A DNA stretch of 64,000 nucleotides from DASVTR01 sp036387475 (GCA_036387475.1 DASVTR010000008.1:186001-250000); one strand, 5' to 3'. Positions 18,968 to 28,502 are shown, counted from the first letter of the stretch. The notes: a model not told the origin generated them from the sequence alone. Program-made: numbers and translations.

Positions 18968-20371
18968 TTACTCTTGAATAAGCATCTCTCGTATCTTGCC
19001 TGAAACATTTGACGCAGCGGGGGGGTCATAGTTTGACAAAACGATTACTGTGTACCCGTGGTCGAGGTAGATGTCGAATTCGGTGCTGATGCCCACCGTG
19101 TCGCCGCCGTGCCCGACAATGCGTTTGCCGTTGACTTTGTCGCTCCCAAATCCGTAAGCGTATTTCGTCCCCCAGGCGGTATCAACTCTCGGGGTCAGGA
19201 GAATCTCTGTGTGCCTCTTACTAAGCAGTTTATTTTTACGAAAAGCGCGTTCAAATTTGAGCAAATCATCGACCGTCGAGAGCGCGCCGCCAGCAGGGCT
19301 GCCCTCTTCAGGAACTGTATTGTTCATACCGGATGGTTTGAGGATGTGGTCTTTCACGTAGTCGTAATAGCTTTGGCCGGATACCTTTTCAATGATTACT
19401 CCCAGAACATTGAAGCCGGCGTTGCTGTAGTCCCATTTCTCTCCCGGCTCAAAGAGCAGAGGGTCGCCTGCAAAGAATGGTAAGACATCTTTGTAAGATT
19501 TGAGCTTTCCGCCCGCAGCCTTTTTCGCAGCTTGATACTCCTCTTTATCAAAGTAGTCTGCGAGGCCCGATGTCTGCGTCAGCAAATGGTGAATAGTAAT
19601 CTTCTCAGCCGCACGCTGGTTTGGGAAATCAGGGATGAACTTTTTCAAAGAATCGCTGTAGGAAAGCCTGCCTTGCTCAACCAACTGAGCAATCGCGAGG
19701 CTGGTAAACATCTTATTCATTGAAGCCAGATTGAACTTTGTTTCGATACGGTTCGGCGTCCGCGCAGGTTTATCCGACATGCCATAAGCCTTTTTGAAAA
19801 TCGGGCTACTATTCCTGGCGACGAGTACGACGCCCGCGAATTTATCTGCGGCGACAACTTTTTCCATGTAGAGATTAAGCCGTCGGACGATCTCAGACCA
19901 TCGCAACTTTGGCCCACGAGGGAAAGCTTCCGCAGGACGCCTGGCGTTCATAAACCCGACCGTCGAGAGCGCATGAGGCGACTCTGCTGCGAGCTTGAAG
20001 GGGACTCTCGACCACCCTTCCGTTATCTCTGCCTGGCAGAGGGCTGTTATCTCATACTCGGTTGATTGTTCGACGATGCGTAGATTCAATTTGCCGTAGT
20101 CTCTGTAAACATTAAGCAACCATGAAGCGCGCAGTTCGACGGAACGCTCTCTTTTGTCGGGAGCAGTGTTGGGGTCGTGGTCAAGAAAGAAGCGACGCAT
20201 GAGATTCACGTCGCCGCTGTTATACGCATTTAAGAATTCTGCAAATACCTTGCCCGCAACCGTGTTCGGGACTGCTATAGTTTGCTTTGACTGTATAGCT
20301 CTAGAGACAAACGGGCAGAACAGGAAATGTAATAACAAAACGGAAGTTATGAAAGCTCTCAGCAAGTGCAT
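18968..20371 (-). CDS. Secreted serine hydrolase of the beta-lactamase/PBP4 family
   Basis: 467 residues from ATG 20,371, preceded by GGGAGGTG. A signal (FITSVLLLHFLFCPFVSRA) leads into an NTF2-like or DUF3887-like domain (FAEFLNAYNSGDVNLMRRFFLD, residues about 40-150), then a class C beta-lactamase fold: nucleophile motif SMNK, YSNAGFN (YxN) and HGGDTVG (HxG). Such proteins are usually esterases or peptidases rather than antibiotic resistance enzymes. It is a separate unit, with about 145 bp to the next gene on the same strand. Confidence 0.88.
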   Translation of the reverse strand: MHLLRAFITSVLLLHFLFCPFVSRAIQSKQTIAVPNTVAGKVFAEFLNAYNSGDVNLMRRFFLDHDPNTAPDKRERSVELRASWLLNVYRDYGKLNLRIVEQSTEYEITALCQAEITEGWSRVPFKLAAESPHALSTVGFMNARRPAEAFPRGPKLRWSEIVRRLNLYMEKVVAADKFAGVVLVARNSSPIFKKAYGMSDKPARTPNRIETKFNLASMNKMFTSLAIAQLVEQGRLSYSDSLKKFIPDFPNQRAAEKITIHHLLTQTSGLADYFDKEEYQAAKKAAGGKLKSYKDVLPFFAGDPLLFEPGEKWDYSNAGFNVLGVIIEKVSGQSYYDYVKDHILKPSGMNNTVPEEGSPAGGALSTVDDLLKFERAFRKNKLLSKRHTEILLTPRVDTAWGTKYAYGFGSDKVNGKRIVGHGGDTVGISTEFDIYLDHGYTVIVLSNYDPPAASNVSGKIREMLIQE

Positions 20372-20516
20372 ATCAGCACCTCCCGGATAAAAATTCAAAG
20401 TTAAAAACTTTCAGCAGAACATCAAAGGCCGCCCAATGCCTGCATCGGCTGGCGGCAAGTGTGCTCCGCAATGAGTCCTGAGGCGAAGACCGGAAAGCGC
20501 AGGAAAGCATCCTGGA

Positions 20517-21029
20517 CTACCTTAATAGCCCTGTGAGCCAATGCATAACATTTAGCACTAGCTGTCGATTATCTGTGCCTTGATAATTCATGCCGAAGTT
20601 CCTGTTCTGTGCTGAGCGCATGGCGGCTTCGCCAAAAACAGCCACTCGCCCTTTCCCGAATGGCATGACTACAGCCTGAGCGCGACCAGCAGCGGGTATC
20701 GTCCTGGCTTCCTGCGGTGTGCCAAACTCCAGGACATCGTACCCTTCTAATGTTCGCCTCTCGAATTTCTCCTTGTTCGGCACAACTTGACAACCATCAT
20801 TCGTAATTAGATCAGCGAAAGGCTTGTAGCGCCCACTCATCGTATGAAAGTTGTTGTGAGCCTCGTCGAATAGTACCTTTGGATGAGTGCTTGTATAAGC
20901 AGGTCTGGATACTTTTGCGTCGAAAGTCTGGTCTGCTTGTTGCTGGCTAAACGCTACGATAGCCAGCGTGAGCATCAAGCCCAACGACGCTGCACAGATT
21001 CGCACAGAATGCGCCACACGATTATTCAT
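20517..21029 (-). CDS. Secreted DUF4350-like protein, apparently shortened inside
   Basis: 170 residues with a signal peptide (LGLMLTLAIVAFSQQ). HPKVLFDEAHNNFHTMSGRYKPFADLIT and the end MPFGKGRVAVFGEAAMRSAQ...NYQGTDNRQLVLNVMHWL resemble the two ends of glutamine-amidotransferase-like DUF4350 proteins. The middle section that normally joins them is missing (GYDVLEFGTPQEARTIPAA joins directly), so it may be a deletion product. It starts 31 bp from the end of a clear attC on the same strand, the geometry of an integron cassette gene. Confidence 0.6.
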   Translation of the reverse strand: MNNRVAHSVRICAASLGLMLTLAIVAFSQQQADQTFDAKVSRPAYTSTHPKVLFDEAHNNFHTMSGRYKPFADLITNDGCQVVPNKEKFERRTLEGYDVLEFGTPQEARTIPAAGRAQAVVMPFGKGRVAVFGEAAMRSAQNRNFGMNYQGTDNRQLVLNVMHWLTGLLR

Positions 21030-21059
21030 AAAGGTTTTCTCTACTTAAGCACTGCCAAC

Positions 21060-21167
21060 ATCTAACGCCTGAATTGACCTGCGCGAGAGCAAGCATTTAC
21101 CCGACGCCGTAAGGATACATGATGAGAAGCATTCTGTTCGAGCGTCCGGTTGAATGAGTTGTTGGAC
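21060..21167 (-). other. Integron attC site, minus strand, isolated
   Basis: Read on the minus strand it starts with GTCCAAC, AACTCATTCAACCGGACGC, and ends with GGTCAATTCAGGCGTTAGAT. Both core boxes and both inner boxes are intact, over 108 bp. The DUF4350-like gene begins just past its GTT end. It lies about 13 kb away from the main group of sites. Confidence 0.85.
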
Positions 21168-21958
21168 GCGCTTTGCTCGGCTTTAAGGAAAACACACAAG
21201 GCGAAATCGCCTACATGTTTCAGCACACATCTTTCGTGACTGAAAAAGTTGCGCTGTGAGGTCTTGCGCCTTTAACACTATCTAAGATGTAAGGATAAAT
21301 TCTGATAAGAGGAGAAGGCGATATTGGACGGGCAATACCGAACTTTTACAAAAAGGGTGGTTGAGCCGCCAGCGAAAATACGGCAGCCATCTCTCCTTGA
21401 TTTTGCGAAGAAGCGCAGGAACTTTATGTTGGTCAGAGCTACAAAATCAGTCCATCCGTATCGAGGCTTGAGTTGATTGTCATTTCTGTGAGCGTCTCTT
21501 CGGAGAGAGGATGGATTTAATTGGCTCTCAATCTGACTATTCAAGTTCTCTCAAAATGACCTATGTTGTCATTCAAATTGACGTGACGCTCGTCTTGACC
21601 TTTCGAGGAACTCAATAATTCCCGCCATTTTTGAAGGTTCGGGTTCTGCCATGCCTGCGGCATGAGATTCGCTATGAGATGGAGCGCCTCAGGTGCGGGG
21701 AGCAAGCTCTTTGACGCTTTCTCGCAACTATCTTCGATAAATGGCTCACTCCAGACGAAAGCCGGATGCGGCACGTAGTGACCGGCCTGACTTCTTTCAA
21801 AGCGATGCCGATTCGCTCGGTTAGTAAGATAATCAAGGGGACGCGGCAGAAGCCCTCATATCCTTTTGCCGCGCCGCCCTCATCAATGTCGCCGCAATCA
21901 TGCTGCGACATGTTTCCGCTCTTGCCCGTCACATCCATCCCGCCGGTACGAAGGTAAT
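21168..21958. other. Intergenic region, no clear gene
   Basis: About 790 bases. Minus-strand reading frames at 21,278-21,544 and 21,541-21,774 have no start site, conserved motif or good codon pattern; they could be a decayed cassette gene belonging to the attC on the left. The last part is the leader of the GGDEF-EAL gene. Confidence 0.35.
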
Positions 21959-24439
21959 ATGACCAACGTGGCAATCAGTCATCGCTTGACAGCGCCGTAC
22001 ATGCGGACTGTGATCGCGTGTGGCATGGCGGCGCTCCTCTTCAGCGTCTATCGCCTGCCCGTTGCCGCCATCGACATACGTTTCCTGCTGTTGATTGCCG
22101 CCACTTTGCTCATCGGCTCGCGCGTGACCGTCAAGATTCCGCGCCTCGGCTCACACATCTCCGTTTCCGATACCTTCGTTTTCCTCACGCTGCTGCTCTG
22201 CGGCGGGGAGGCCGCTGTCCTGCTGGCCTCGATTGAATCCTTCTGCTCATCGCTGCGTTTCGCCAGGAGAAAGTTCACGATCCTGCTTAACACAGCCGTG
22301 ATGGCTCTCTCGACTTTCCTTACCGTCTGGGTCTTGCGCTCCCTCTTCGGGTCTCTTGAAGACCCGCTCAACGGCGGCTACTCGCCGACGTTCATCAGCT
22401 TCTTCTGCGTCATGGCGCTGGTGCAATACGTCGTTAACTCCAGCGTCGTCGCCATCGGCTACGCCCTCAAAACGGGGAAGCCTATCTGGAAGACCTGGCG
22501 CGAGCATTACCTGTGGACATCCATCACATACTTTGCGGGGGCTTCTGCCGCCGCCGCCATCACCAAGCTCATCGGCTTCATCGGCTTTACGGCCTTTATC
22601 GCCACGACCCCGATTATCCTCATCGTCTACATCACCTATCAGACCTACCTCAAGAACATTGAATCAGCCGAACGGCACGTCGCCGAGTTACAGGAAAGCG
22701 AGGAACGCTTCCGCAGCGCGTTCGACTACGCAGCCATCGGGATGGCGCTCGTCTCACCGGAAGGGCGCTGGCTACAGGTCAACCACTCTTTGTGTGAAAT
22801 CGTCGGCTATTCGGAGGAAGAATTGTTGGAGATGGAAGGCTTTCAGACCATCACCCACCCGGACGATTTAGGCCCTCATCTGGCACACGTCGGTCAACTG
22901 CTCGAAAGCAAAACGGCTGATTACCAGACGGAGGAACGTTATATCCACAAAGACGGACAAGAGGTCTGGGTTTTTCTGAGCGTTTCCAAGATACGCAACG
23001 CGCGCACAGCCTCAACGCGCCTCATCTTCCAGATACAGGACATCACAGACCGCAAGCAGGCCGAGCAGCAACTCCTTCATGATGCTTTTCACGACGTTCT
23101 GACGGGCCTACCGAATCGCGCGCTCTTCGTTGACCGCCTGCGACAGGCGCTGGGGCGGTCGAAAAGATTAGGCTCACACAAATTCGCCGTCCTCTTTTTA
23201 GACCTTGATCGCTTCAAATTGATTAATGACAGCCTCGGTCATATGGTCGGAGACCAACTGCTCATCGGCATCGCGCGCCGTCTGGAAACGTGTTTGAGGC
23301 CGGGCGATACGGTCGCGCGTCTCGGCGGTGATGAGTTCACAATCCTGCTCGAAGAGATAAACGACACGAGCGAGGCTCTCCGCGTGGCGCAGCGCGTCGA
23401 GAAAGAGTTGTCTCTGCCTTTCAACCTCGGCGGGCATGAAGTCTTCACATCGGTCAGCATTGGCATCGCGCCGAGCGAAACCGGCTACGAACGTCCCGAT
23501 GACATTCTGCGCGACGCGGACACGGCCATGTATCGCGCCAAATCCTTAGGCAAGGCGCGGCATGAAGTTTTTGACAGGGCCATGCATGCTCATGCAATGA
23601 ACCTCCTGCAACTGGAGACAGACCTCAGGCATGCGCTCAAACGCGATGAATTCCTGCTCCACTATCAGCCGATTGTGTCTCTTGAGACCGGCGCGATTCA
23701 TGGCTTTGAGGCGCTGGTGCGCTGGCAGCACCCGAAACACGGCTTTATCTCCCCATCCGAGTTTATTCCCATCGCGGAAGAGACGGGACTGATTCTTCCA
23801 ATCGGCCAGTGGGTGCTGCGTGAGGCCTGTCGTCAGATGCGCGAGTGGCAGGAGCAAATGCCAGCCGCGTCGTCTCTGTCAATCAGCGTGAATCTCTCAG
23901 GCAGGCAATTCACGCAGCCCGATCTAATCGAGCGAATCACTCAGGTCTTGAGGGAAACCGGCCTCGCTCCGAGCAGCCTGAGACTTGAGATTACAGAGAC
24001 CGTGGTCATGGAAAATATAGAGACCGCCGCCGCCATGCTCAAACAACTACAGGCGCTGGGCGTGGAACTGAGCATAGATGATTTCGGCACGGGCTACTCT
24101 TCTTTGAGCTACCTGCACCGCTTCCCAAGCTCCACGCTGAAGATTGACCGCTCTTTTGTCAGCCGAATGATGGATCAAAGTGAAAACGTAGAGATCGTCA
24201 GAACTATCGCCGTGCTGGCACAGAATCTGGATATGAACGTCGTCGCCGAAGGGGTCGAGACGGAAGAGCAGGTCATACAGCTCAAAGCTTTGGGCTGTGA
24301 ATATGCACAGGGCTTTTACTTCTTCAGGCCGATGAATGCATCAGCCATAACTGAAGTGCTGGCTAATGTTCACCACCATTTCTTAAATTCAGCGCCCTCT
24401 GAGGTGCTCATGCAACAGCCAACAACTGTTGCTGCATGA
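21959..24439 (+). CDS. Membrane PAS-GGDEF-EAL protein (c-di-GMP turnover)
   Basis: 827 residues from ATG 21,959. The first 230 residues form a multi-helix membrane sensor region. A PAS domain follows (RFRSAFDYAAIGMALVSPEG), then a GGDEF domain with the intact motif RLGGDEFTILLEE near residue 456 and an EAL domain with FEALVRWQHP near residue 582, plus IDDFGTGYSSLSYLHRFP and DMNVVAEGVETEEQ. Both signature motifs are intact, so it may make and break c-di-GMP. Likely links: the HD-GYP protein at 39,125 and the c-di-GMP riboswitches at 46,160. Confidence 0.93.
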   Translation: MTNVAISHRLTAPYMRTVIACGMAALLFSVYRLPVAAIDIRFLLLIAATLLIGSRVTVKIPRLGSHISVSDTFVFLTLLLCGGEAAVLLASIESFCSSLRFARRKFTILLNTAVMALSTFLTVWVLRSLFGSLEDPLNGGYSPTFISFFCVMALVQYVVNSSVVAIGYALKTGKPIWKTWREHYLWTSITYFAGASAAAAITKLIGFIGFTAFIATTPIILIVYITYQTYLKNIESAERHVAELQESEERFRSAFDYAAIGMALVSPEGRWLQVNHSLCEIVGYSEEELLEMEGFQTITHPDDLGPHLAHVGQLLESKTADYQTEERYIHKDGQEVWVFLSVSKIRNARTASTRLIFQIQDITDRKQAEQQLLHDAFHDVLTGLPNRALFVDRLRQALGRSKRLGSHKFAVLFLDLDRFKLINDSLGHMVGDQLLIGIARRLETCLRPGDTVARLGGDEFTILLEEINDTSEALRVAQRVEKELSLPFNLGGHEVFTSVSIGIAPSETGYERPDDILRDADTAMYRAKSLGKARHEVFDRAMHAHAMNLLQLETDLRHALKRDEFLLHYQPIVSLETGAIHGFEALVRWQHPKHGFISPSEFIPIAEETGLILPIGQWVLREACRQMREWQEQMPAASSLSISVNLSGRQFTQPDLIERITQVLRETGLAPSSLRLEITETVVMENIETAAAMLKQLQALGVELSIDDFGTGYSSLSYLHRFPSSTLKIDRSFVSRMMDQSENVEIVRTIAVLAQNLDMNVVAEGVETEEQVIQLKALGCEYAQGFYFFRPMNASAITEVLANVHHHFLNSAPSEVLMQQPTTVAA

Positions 24440-24485
24440 GCTATAGAGATTTCCCTGTCATCCCGTTCAGCACAAATCAAACAAA

Positions 24486-24520
24486 AAGCGCCGCCGATGC
24501 CTGGAGTATCGGCGGCGCTT
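24486..24520 (+). terminator. Terminator-like hairpin after the GGDEF-EAL gene
   Basis: A perfect 13-bp stem AAGCGCCGCCGAT/ATCGGCGGCGCTT with a 9-base loop, 46 bases after the stop. The A-run on the left and TT on the right are consistent with use on either strand. Confidence 0.7.
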
Positions 24521-24922
24521 CCCAATTAATCAGCCTCGACTACAGAACTGTAATTCGGCTACTGAAATAAATCCCTGACGCTGTAGATAGCGTGAGTGGC
24601 GTACTCCTCTATCTTTGAGTACCTGAGAAGAACCAAGACAGGTAGTAGTCGCCTTTTCGTCTCTTTTATATTCAGAACTGGACAACTGGCTTCCGTCAGG
24701 GATGCTTGCCAGCCGCCTGGCGAAAGAGGAGAAAGAATTCACAGCCTATCTTAATCGGCTGTGGCTGCGCGCACAGAACATCCATCGCCTGGTGTTTTCA
24801 ACTCAAGTATTTCTGCTCTTGCCAGCCATTGATACCTGCCTATATTATCGACGAAAATTGCAGTGCGGTCTATTAGTAGGATGAATAACCTTATGATGAA
24901 TAACTGAATCAGCGCTTTGCTT

Positions 24923-24943
24923 GGGACGCAAGTGTTGCGTCCC
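24923..24943 (+). terminator. Short GC hairpin followed by GAATTTT
   Basis: GGGACGCAA and TTGCGTCCC with a 3-base loop, followed by GAATTTT. It could be an intrinsic terminator of an unrecognised small transcript. Confidence 0.4.
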
Positions 24944-25089
24944 GAATTTTATCATTCGCGGCTCGCCGTCTAGTCCCTCCTTCTTTGCGGGGCTGTCCGA
25001 CGCCCCGCGCATCAGGACAATTTTTGTTCACGTAGACGAAGGCGTAAATGAAAGCTTCCGCCTTGCTGGTCTGGATTTGCGCTCTGGAT

Positions 25090-25117
25090 GATTCTTCTTA
25101 GCTCAGTAAGAAGAATC
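25090..25117. promoter_or_regulatory. Inverted repeat upstream of the flavoprotein operon
   Basis: GATTCTTCTT and AAGAAGAATC are perfect 10-base arms around an 8-base loop, 63 bases upstream of the operon start at 25,181. It could be a repressor operator or an RNA hairpin. The basis is symmetry and position only. Confidence 0.4.
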
Positions 25118-25180
25118 ACTCTATTGCTTTGACCACCCGTTTGAGAAAAGGGACAACTAGGCATTCGAGAGGATATCAAC

Positions 25181-26326
25181 ATGGGCAACGCAGAACAGCA
25201 TCCAAAGTCATTCGATCCGGCTACGCTGGACAGCATCATCAGCGAAACTGTAGCTCCCGCCGCTGAAGAGATAGATCGCACCGGAGCATTTCCGCGCGAT
25301 GCGCTCAAGGCACTCGGCACAGCAGGTCTTTTGGGGCTAATCAGTTCCTCTGAGGTAGGAGGCCTCGGAGAATCGCAACGCGCAGCAACGCTGGTCGTCG
25401 AGCGGCTTGCTGCCGCCTGCGCTTCCACCGCGATGGTGGTTTGTATGCATTATGCGGGAACTGCCGTCATCGAAGCACATGGCCCACTGGCGATTCGCGA
25501 AGCCATTGCGCGCGGTGAGCACGTTACTACTCTTGCCTTCTCTGAGAAGGGATCGCGCAGTCACTTTTGGACGCCGATAAGCACAGCGATTCGGGTAGAA
25601 AGCGGTGTCCGCCTTGATGCAGAGAAGAGCTGGGTTACTTCTGCCGGACAGGCTGATTCTTACGTCTGGTCAAGCCGTCCTCTGGCAGCGGAGGGGCAGA
25701 GCGCCATCTGGCTCGTCCCGGCGAATGCCGCGGGACTCACGATTCCATTTCAATTCGACGGGATGGGGCTGCGCGGGAATCACTCGTCGCCCGTTACCGC
25801 CGAAGAAGTCATAATACCGACGGGGAACATGCTCGGCGCTGACGGCGATGGCTTTAACGTCATGATGGGGATTGTTCTACCTTACTTTCAGTTGATGAAT
25901 GCAGGCTTCTCGGTCGGGACGATGGAAGCAGCGACGACGAAAGCTGCTCAGCACGTGACCAGCGCGAAGCTTGAGCATCTATCGCAGTCGCTCGCCGATC
26001 TGCCCACGATCCGCGCTTACCTCGCACGCATGCGCATCAAGACGGACATGTGTCGCGCACTGCTGCTCGATACACTCGCCGCGCTCGAAGGAGGACGCGA
26101 AGATGCCATGTTGCGCATTCTGGAGGTCAAGGCTGCTGTCGGAGAAGCCTCCACAGAGGTTACGGAGTTGGCTATGCGGGTCTGCGGTGGAGCGGCTTTC
26201 CGTAAGGAGGTCGGAGTGGAACGCAACTTCCGTGATGCGCATGCGGCGACCGTGATGGCTCCGACCACAGACGTTCTCTACGATTTCATTGGCAAGGCAG
26301 TTTGTGGAATCCCCCTGTTTGGTTAA
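25181..26326 (+). CDS. Acyl-CoA dehydrogenase-fold flavoprotein, first gene of a three-gene operon
   Basis: 381 residues. The N-terminal helical domain (DSIISETVAPAAEEIDRTG), middle beta domain (TLAFSEKGSRSHFWTP, AEKSWVTSAGQADSYVWSS) and C-terminal helical domain (RVCGGAAFRKEVGVERNFRDA) follow the acyl-CoA dehydrogenase order. The C-terminal GGAAF and ERNFRDA segments replace the GGYGY/ERYYRDA found in many true dehydrogenases. The family also includes DszC-type flavin monooxygenases. The next gene starts 21 bp later and the third overlaps it, so the three are likely made together. The substrate is unknown. Confidence 0.82.
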   Translation: MGNAEQHPKSFDPATLDSIISETVAPAAEEIDRTGAFPRDALKALGTAGLLGLISSSEVGGLGESQRAATLVVERLAAACASTAMVVCMHYAGTAVIEAHGPLAIREAIARGEHVTTLAFSEKGSRSHFWTPISTAIRVESGVRLDAEKSWVTSAGQADSYVWSSRPLAAEGQSAIWLVPANAAGLTIPFQFDGMGLRGNHSSPVTAEEVIIPTGNMLGADGDGFNVMMGIVLPYFQLMNAGFSVGTMEAATTKAAQHVTSAKLEHLSQSLADLPTIRAYLARMRIKTDMCRALLLDTLAALEGGREDAMLRILEVKAAVGEASTEVTELAMRVCGGAAFRKEVGVERNFRDAHAATVMAPTTDVLYDFIGKAVCGIPLFG

Positions 26327-26347
26327 AAGAAAGGTATAACTTCATCA

Positions 26348-27211
26348 ATGAGTAATTCTGAGATTCTGCTTCTGGGAGCAGTGGCCTATGATCCGAAGGT
26401 GGTGACTATTTGGGAAGGCTTCAAAACATATTTCTCCCGCAATGATCTCCCTTTCGACTATATCCTTTATTCCAACTACGAGCGGCAAGTCGAGGCCCAT
26501 CTGAAGGGAGATTTTCACGTCGCCTGGAACTCGCCACTGGCCTGGGTTAGAACCCGACGGCTTGCTGCCGCGCTTGGACAGAAGGTTGAGGCACTCGCGA
26601 TGCGGGACACGGATCAGAACCTGACATCCGTTATCATCGTTCGGAGTGATTCCGGCATACAGTCCGTGGCCGACCTTCACAACAAAAAGGTGGCTGTGGG
26701 AGCAATTGATTCGCCTCAAGCCACACTCCTCCCGCTCTCCCATCTTCGAGCACAAGGCTTGACACCCGGTGACGACTTCGAGGTCATACGCAATGATCTA
26801 CTTGGGGGAAAGCACGGCGATCATATCGGAGGGGAACGCGCAGCCGCACGCTCCCTCATCGCAGGTGATGCGGACGCCGCCTGTATGATTGACGGCAATC
26901 ATCTGCTGTTCATCACAGAGGGCACTCTTCCCAATGGGGCGACACGCGTCTTGTCTCAGACCGGAACTTACGATCACTGCAATTTAACTGTTGGCTCTGC
27001 GGCCCCTGGAGCGTTGGTCGAACGCTTTCACAAATTGCTGATGGAGATGTCTTACGATGACCCTGAAGTCAGGCCGCTGCTTGATCTGGAAGGTCTGAAG
27101 GCTTGGCGTGAAGGTCGTGTTGAAGGTTATGAAGCGCTGGAACGGGCAGTTGACGAGATGAGGTTTTATGACAGAGCCGGAAACATCACCATCGCAGATT
27201 ATAGATATTGA
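26348..27211 (+). CDS. PhnD-like (type 2 periplasmic) binding protein without signal peptide
   Basis: 287 residues. LLGAVAYDPKVVTIWEGFKTYF, FHVAWNSPLAWVRTRRL, NKKVAVGAIDSPQATLLPLSHL and GDADAACMIDGNHLLFI are features of phosphonate/phosphite ABC-transporter binding proteins (PhnD family). There is no signal peptide or lipobox and no transporter gene nearby, so it is probably cytoplasmic and not a transport component. It is the second gene of the operon and its last 44 bases overlap the next gene, which suggests translational coupling. Confidence 0.78.
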   Translation: MSNSEILLLGAVAYDPKVVTIWEGFKTYFSRNDLPFDYILYSNYERQVEAHLKGDFHVAWNSPLAWVRTRRLAAALGQKVEALAMRDTDQNLTSVIIVRSDSGIQSVADLHNKKVAVGAIDSPQATLLPLSHLRAQGLTPGDDFEVIRNDLLGGKHGDHIGGERAAARSLIAGDADAACMIDGNHLLFITEGTLPNGATRVLSQTGTYDHCNLTVGSAAPGALVERFHKLLMEMSYDDPEVRPLLDLEGLKAWREGRVEGYEALERAVDEMRFYDRAGNITIADYRY

Positions 27212-28427
27212 AGACCTCGGGTTTGATCGGGGCGCGCACCTCCTGCTTAAGAAGGCGCTGGCGGATATTCCTGTCGGAGAGAAAATCGGTGTCAGAGGGC
27301 GTGCCCCGGATATGGCTGTCCATCTGCGCGGTTGGTGTCGCGCACAGGGACACGAGATCGCCTGGCCTGAAAGAGGTTCGACAAGCGAAGAGATTCACCA
27401 ACCGGGCGCGTTTCCTTTGGTGGCATGGATAATTCGTGGCTCAGCAACTACGGGGCGCTGGCGCTACGCCGAAACGGCGGGTGCAACTGATCCGCGTCAA
27501 TCCGGGTCAGTGGTTGATCGCCCGTCAGCCAGGTGGGGACTGGCTGCCCGCGGTGCAAGAATCGAGGCCGGTGGGCCTGAGTTTCACTTCAGACTCAATG
27601 CGAAGGAGGACGTATGGGCCGATAGTGTTCCGCGTCTCTATTTGCAGGCGGCAGCCGCGCAGTGGAATCCCGCCACAGCGATTGATTGGGACGCGCCCTT
27701 CGAACTACTTCCAGAGATAGAGTTGGCTGTCGTTCAGGTGATGACCTACCTGATCGAAAACGAAGTCGCTGCCCTTCTGGTGCCGGCGAAATTTCTGGCA
27801 CAGGTACACCCGCACTTCCGCGAGGTCATGCAACTCCTGGCGATTCAGGTTGCCGATGAAGCGAGACACGTGGAGGTCTTCACCCGGCGTGCTACGCTGC
27901 ATCATAAAGGAGACCTGGGCCTCTCGACCGTCAGCGGCCAGCTTTCACTGAAAACTCTACTGGACGAGCCGGACTTTACGCTCGCCTCTTTCTTGTTATC
28001 AGTACTCGGTGAGGGGACTTTTCTGAATCTACTGTGGTTTCTTGAGCACCATGCGCCTGATCCGGTGACTCGATCTATTGCTAAATTAGCCGCTCAGGAT
28101 GAAGCACGGCACGTCGCCTTCGGCATGGGGCACTTGCAGTACCTGATTGCCCATGAGCCGACAACGCGCGAGCGCCTGAGCGCGGCAATTAATAGGCGAC
28201 ATGATACGCTTGTGCAAACTGCCGGACTAAACGAGGAAGTGTTTGATGCCCTGGTGCTTCTGGCGGCAGGTGAGTGGAAGGTTGAGGCAATCGCCGAGGG
28301 CTTTGAAAAGGTTCAGGCTCTTAAACAGGAGATGGACATGGATCGGCGAGGCCGCATGGTCAAACTTGGGTTCAGCCCGGATGAAGCAAGCGCGCTCTCA
28401 GCTTTGCATACCCGAAATTTTATGTGA
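27168..28427 (+). CDS. TusA-like domain fused to a ferritin-like diiron domain
   Basis: 419 residues starting inside the previous gene. Residues about 12-70 have a TusA/SirA-like pattern (IIDIEDLGF, LLLKKALADIPVGEKIGVRG, WCRAQGHEIAW), but the usual CPxP cysteine motif is replaced by FDRG, so sulfur transfer by that Cys is not possible. From about residue 180 a four-helix ferritin-like domain carries ENEVAAL and two DEARH motifs (VADEARHVE and AQDEARHVAFG), the ligands of a diiron centre as in AurF/RNR-type oxygenases. With the flavoprotein and the PhnD-like protein it suggests an oxidative modification pathway for an unknown small molecule. Confidence 0.75.
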   Translation: MTEPETSPSQIIDIEDLGFDRGAHLLLKKALADIPVGEKIGVRGRAPDMAVHLRGWCRAQGHEIAWPERGSTSEEIHQPGAFPLVAWIIRGSATTGRWRYAETAGATDPRQSGSVVDRPSARWGLAARGARIEAGGPEFHFRLNAKEDVWADSVPRLYLQAAAAQWNPATAIDWDAPFELLPEIELAVVQVMTYLIENEVAALLVPAKFLAQVHPHFREVMQLLAIQVADEARHVEVFTRRATLHHKGDLGLSTVSGQLSLKTLLDEPDFTLASFLLSVLGEGTFLNLLWFLEHHAPDPVTRSIAKLAAQDEARHVAFGMGHLQYLIAHEPTTRERLSAAINRRHDTLVQTAGLNEEVFDALVLLAAGEWKVEAIAEGFEKVQALKQEMDMDRRGRMVKLGFSPDEASALSALHTRNFM

Positions 28428-28502
28428 GAAAGTATTGGTCTTGGGCCTCTTCCAAATCGCAGCGTAACGAATAATCACGAGGAACTTTTGCTTCTTAAAA
28501 TA

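Larger units (their letters stand above)
24440..25180. other. Intergenic region with three hairpins
   Basis: About 740 bases without a supported gene. It holds a terminator-like stem after the GGDEF-EAL gene (24,486), a second stem GGGACGCAA/TTGCGTCCC (24,923) and a third inverted repeat (25,090) before the acyl-CoA-dehydrogenase-like gene. Confidence 0.45.

Noticed and set aside
21278..21774. Two minus-strand open frames of 88 and 77 codons
   Set aside because: No start signals or known motifs; the codon pattern is not convincing. Could be a decayed cassette gene.
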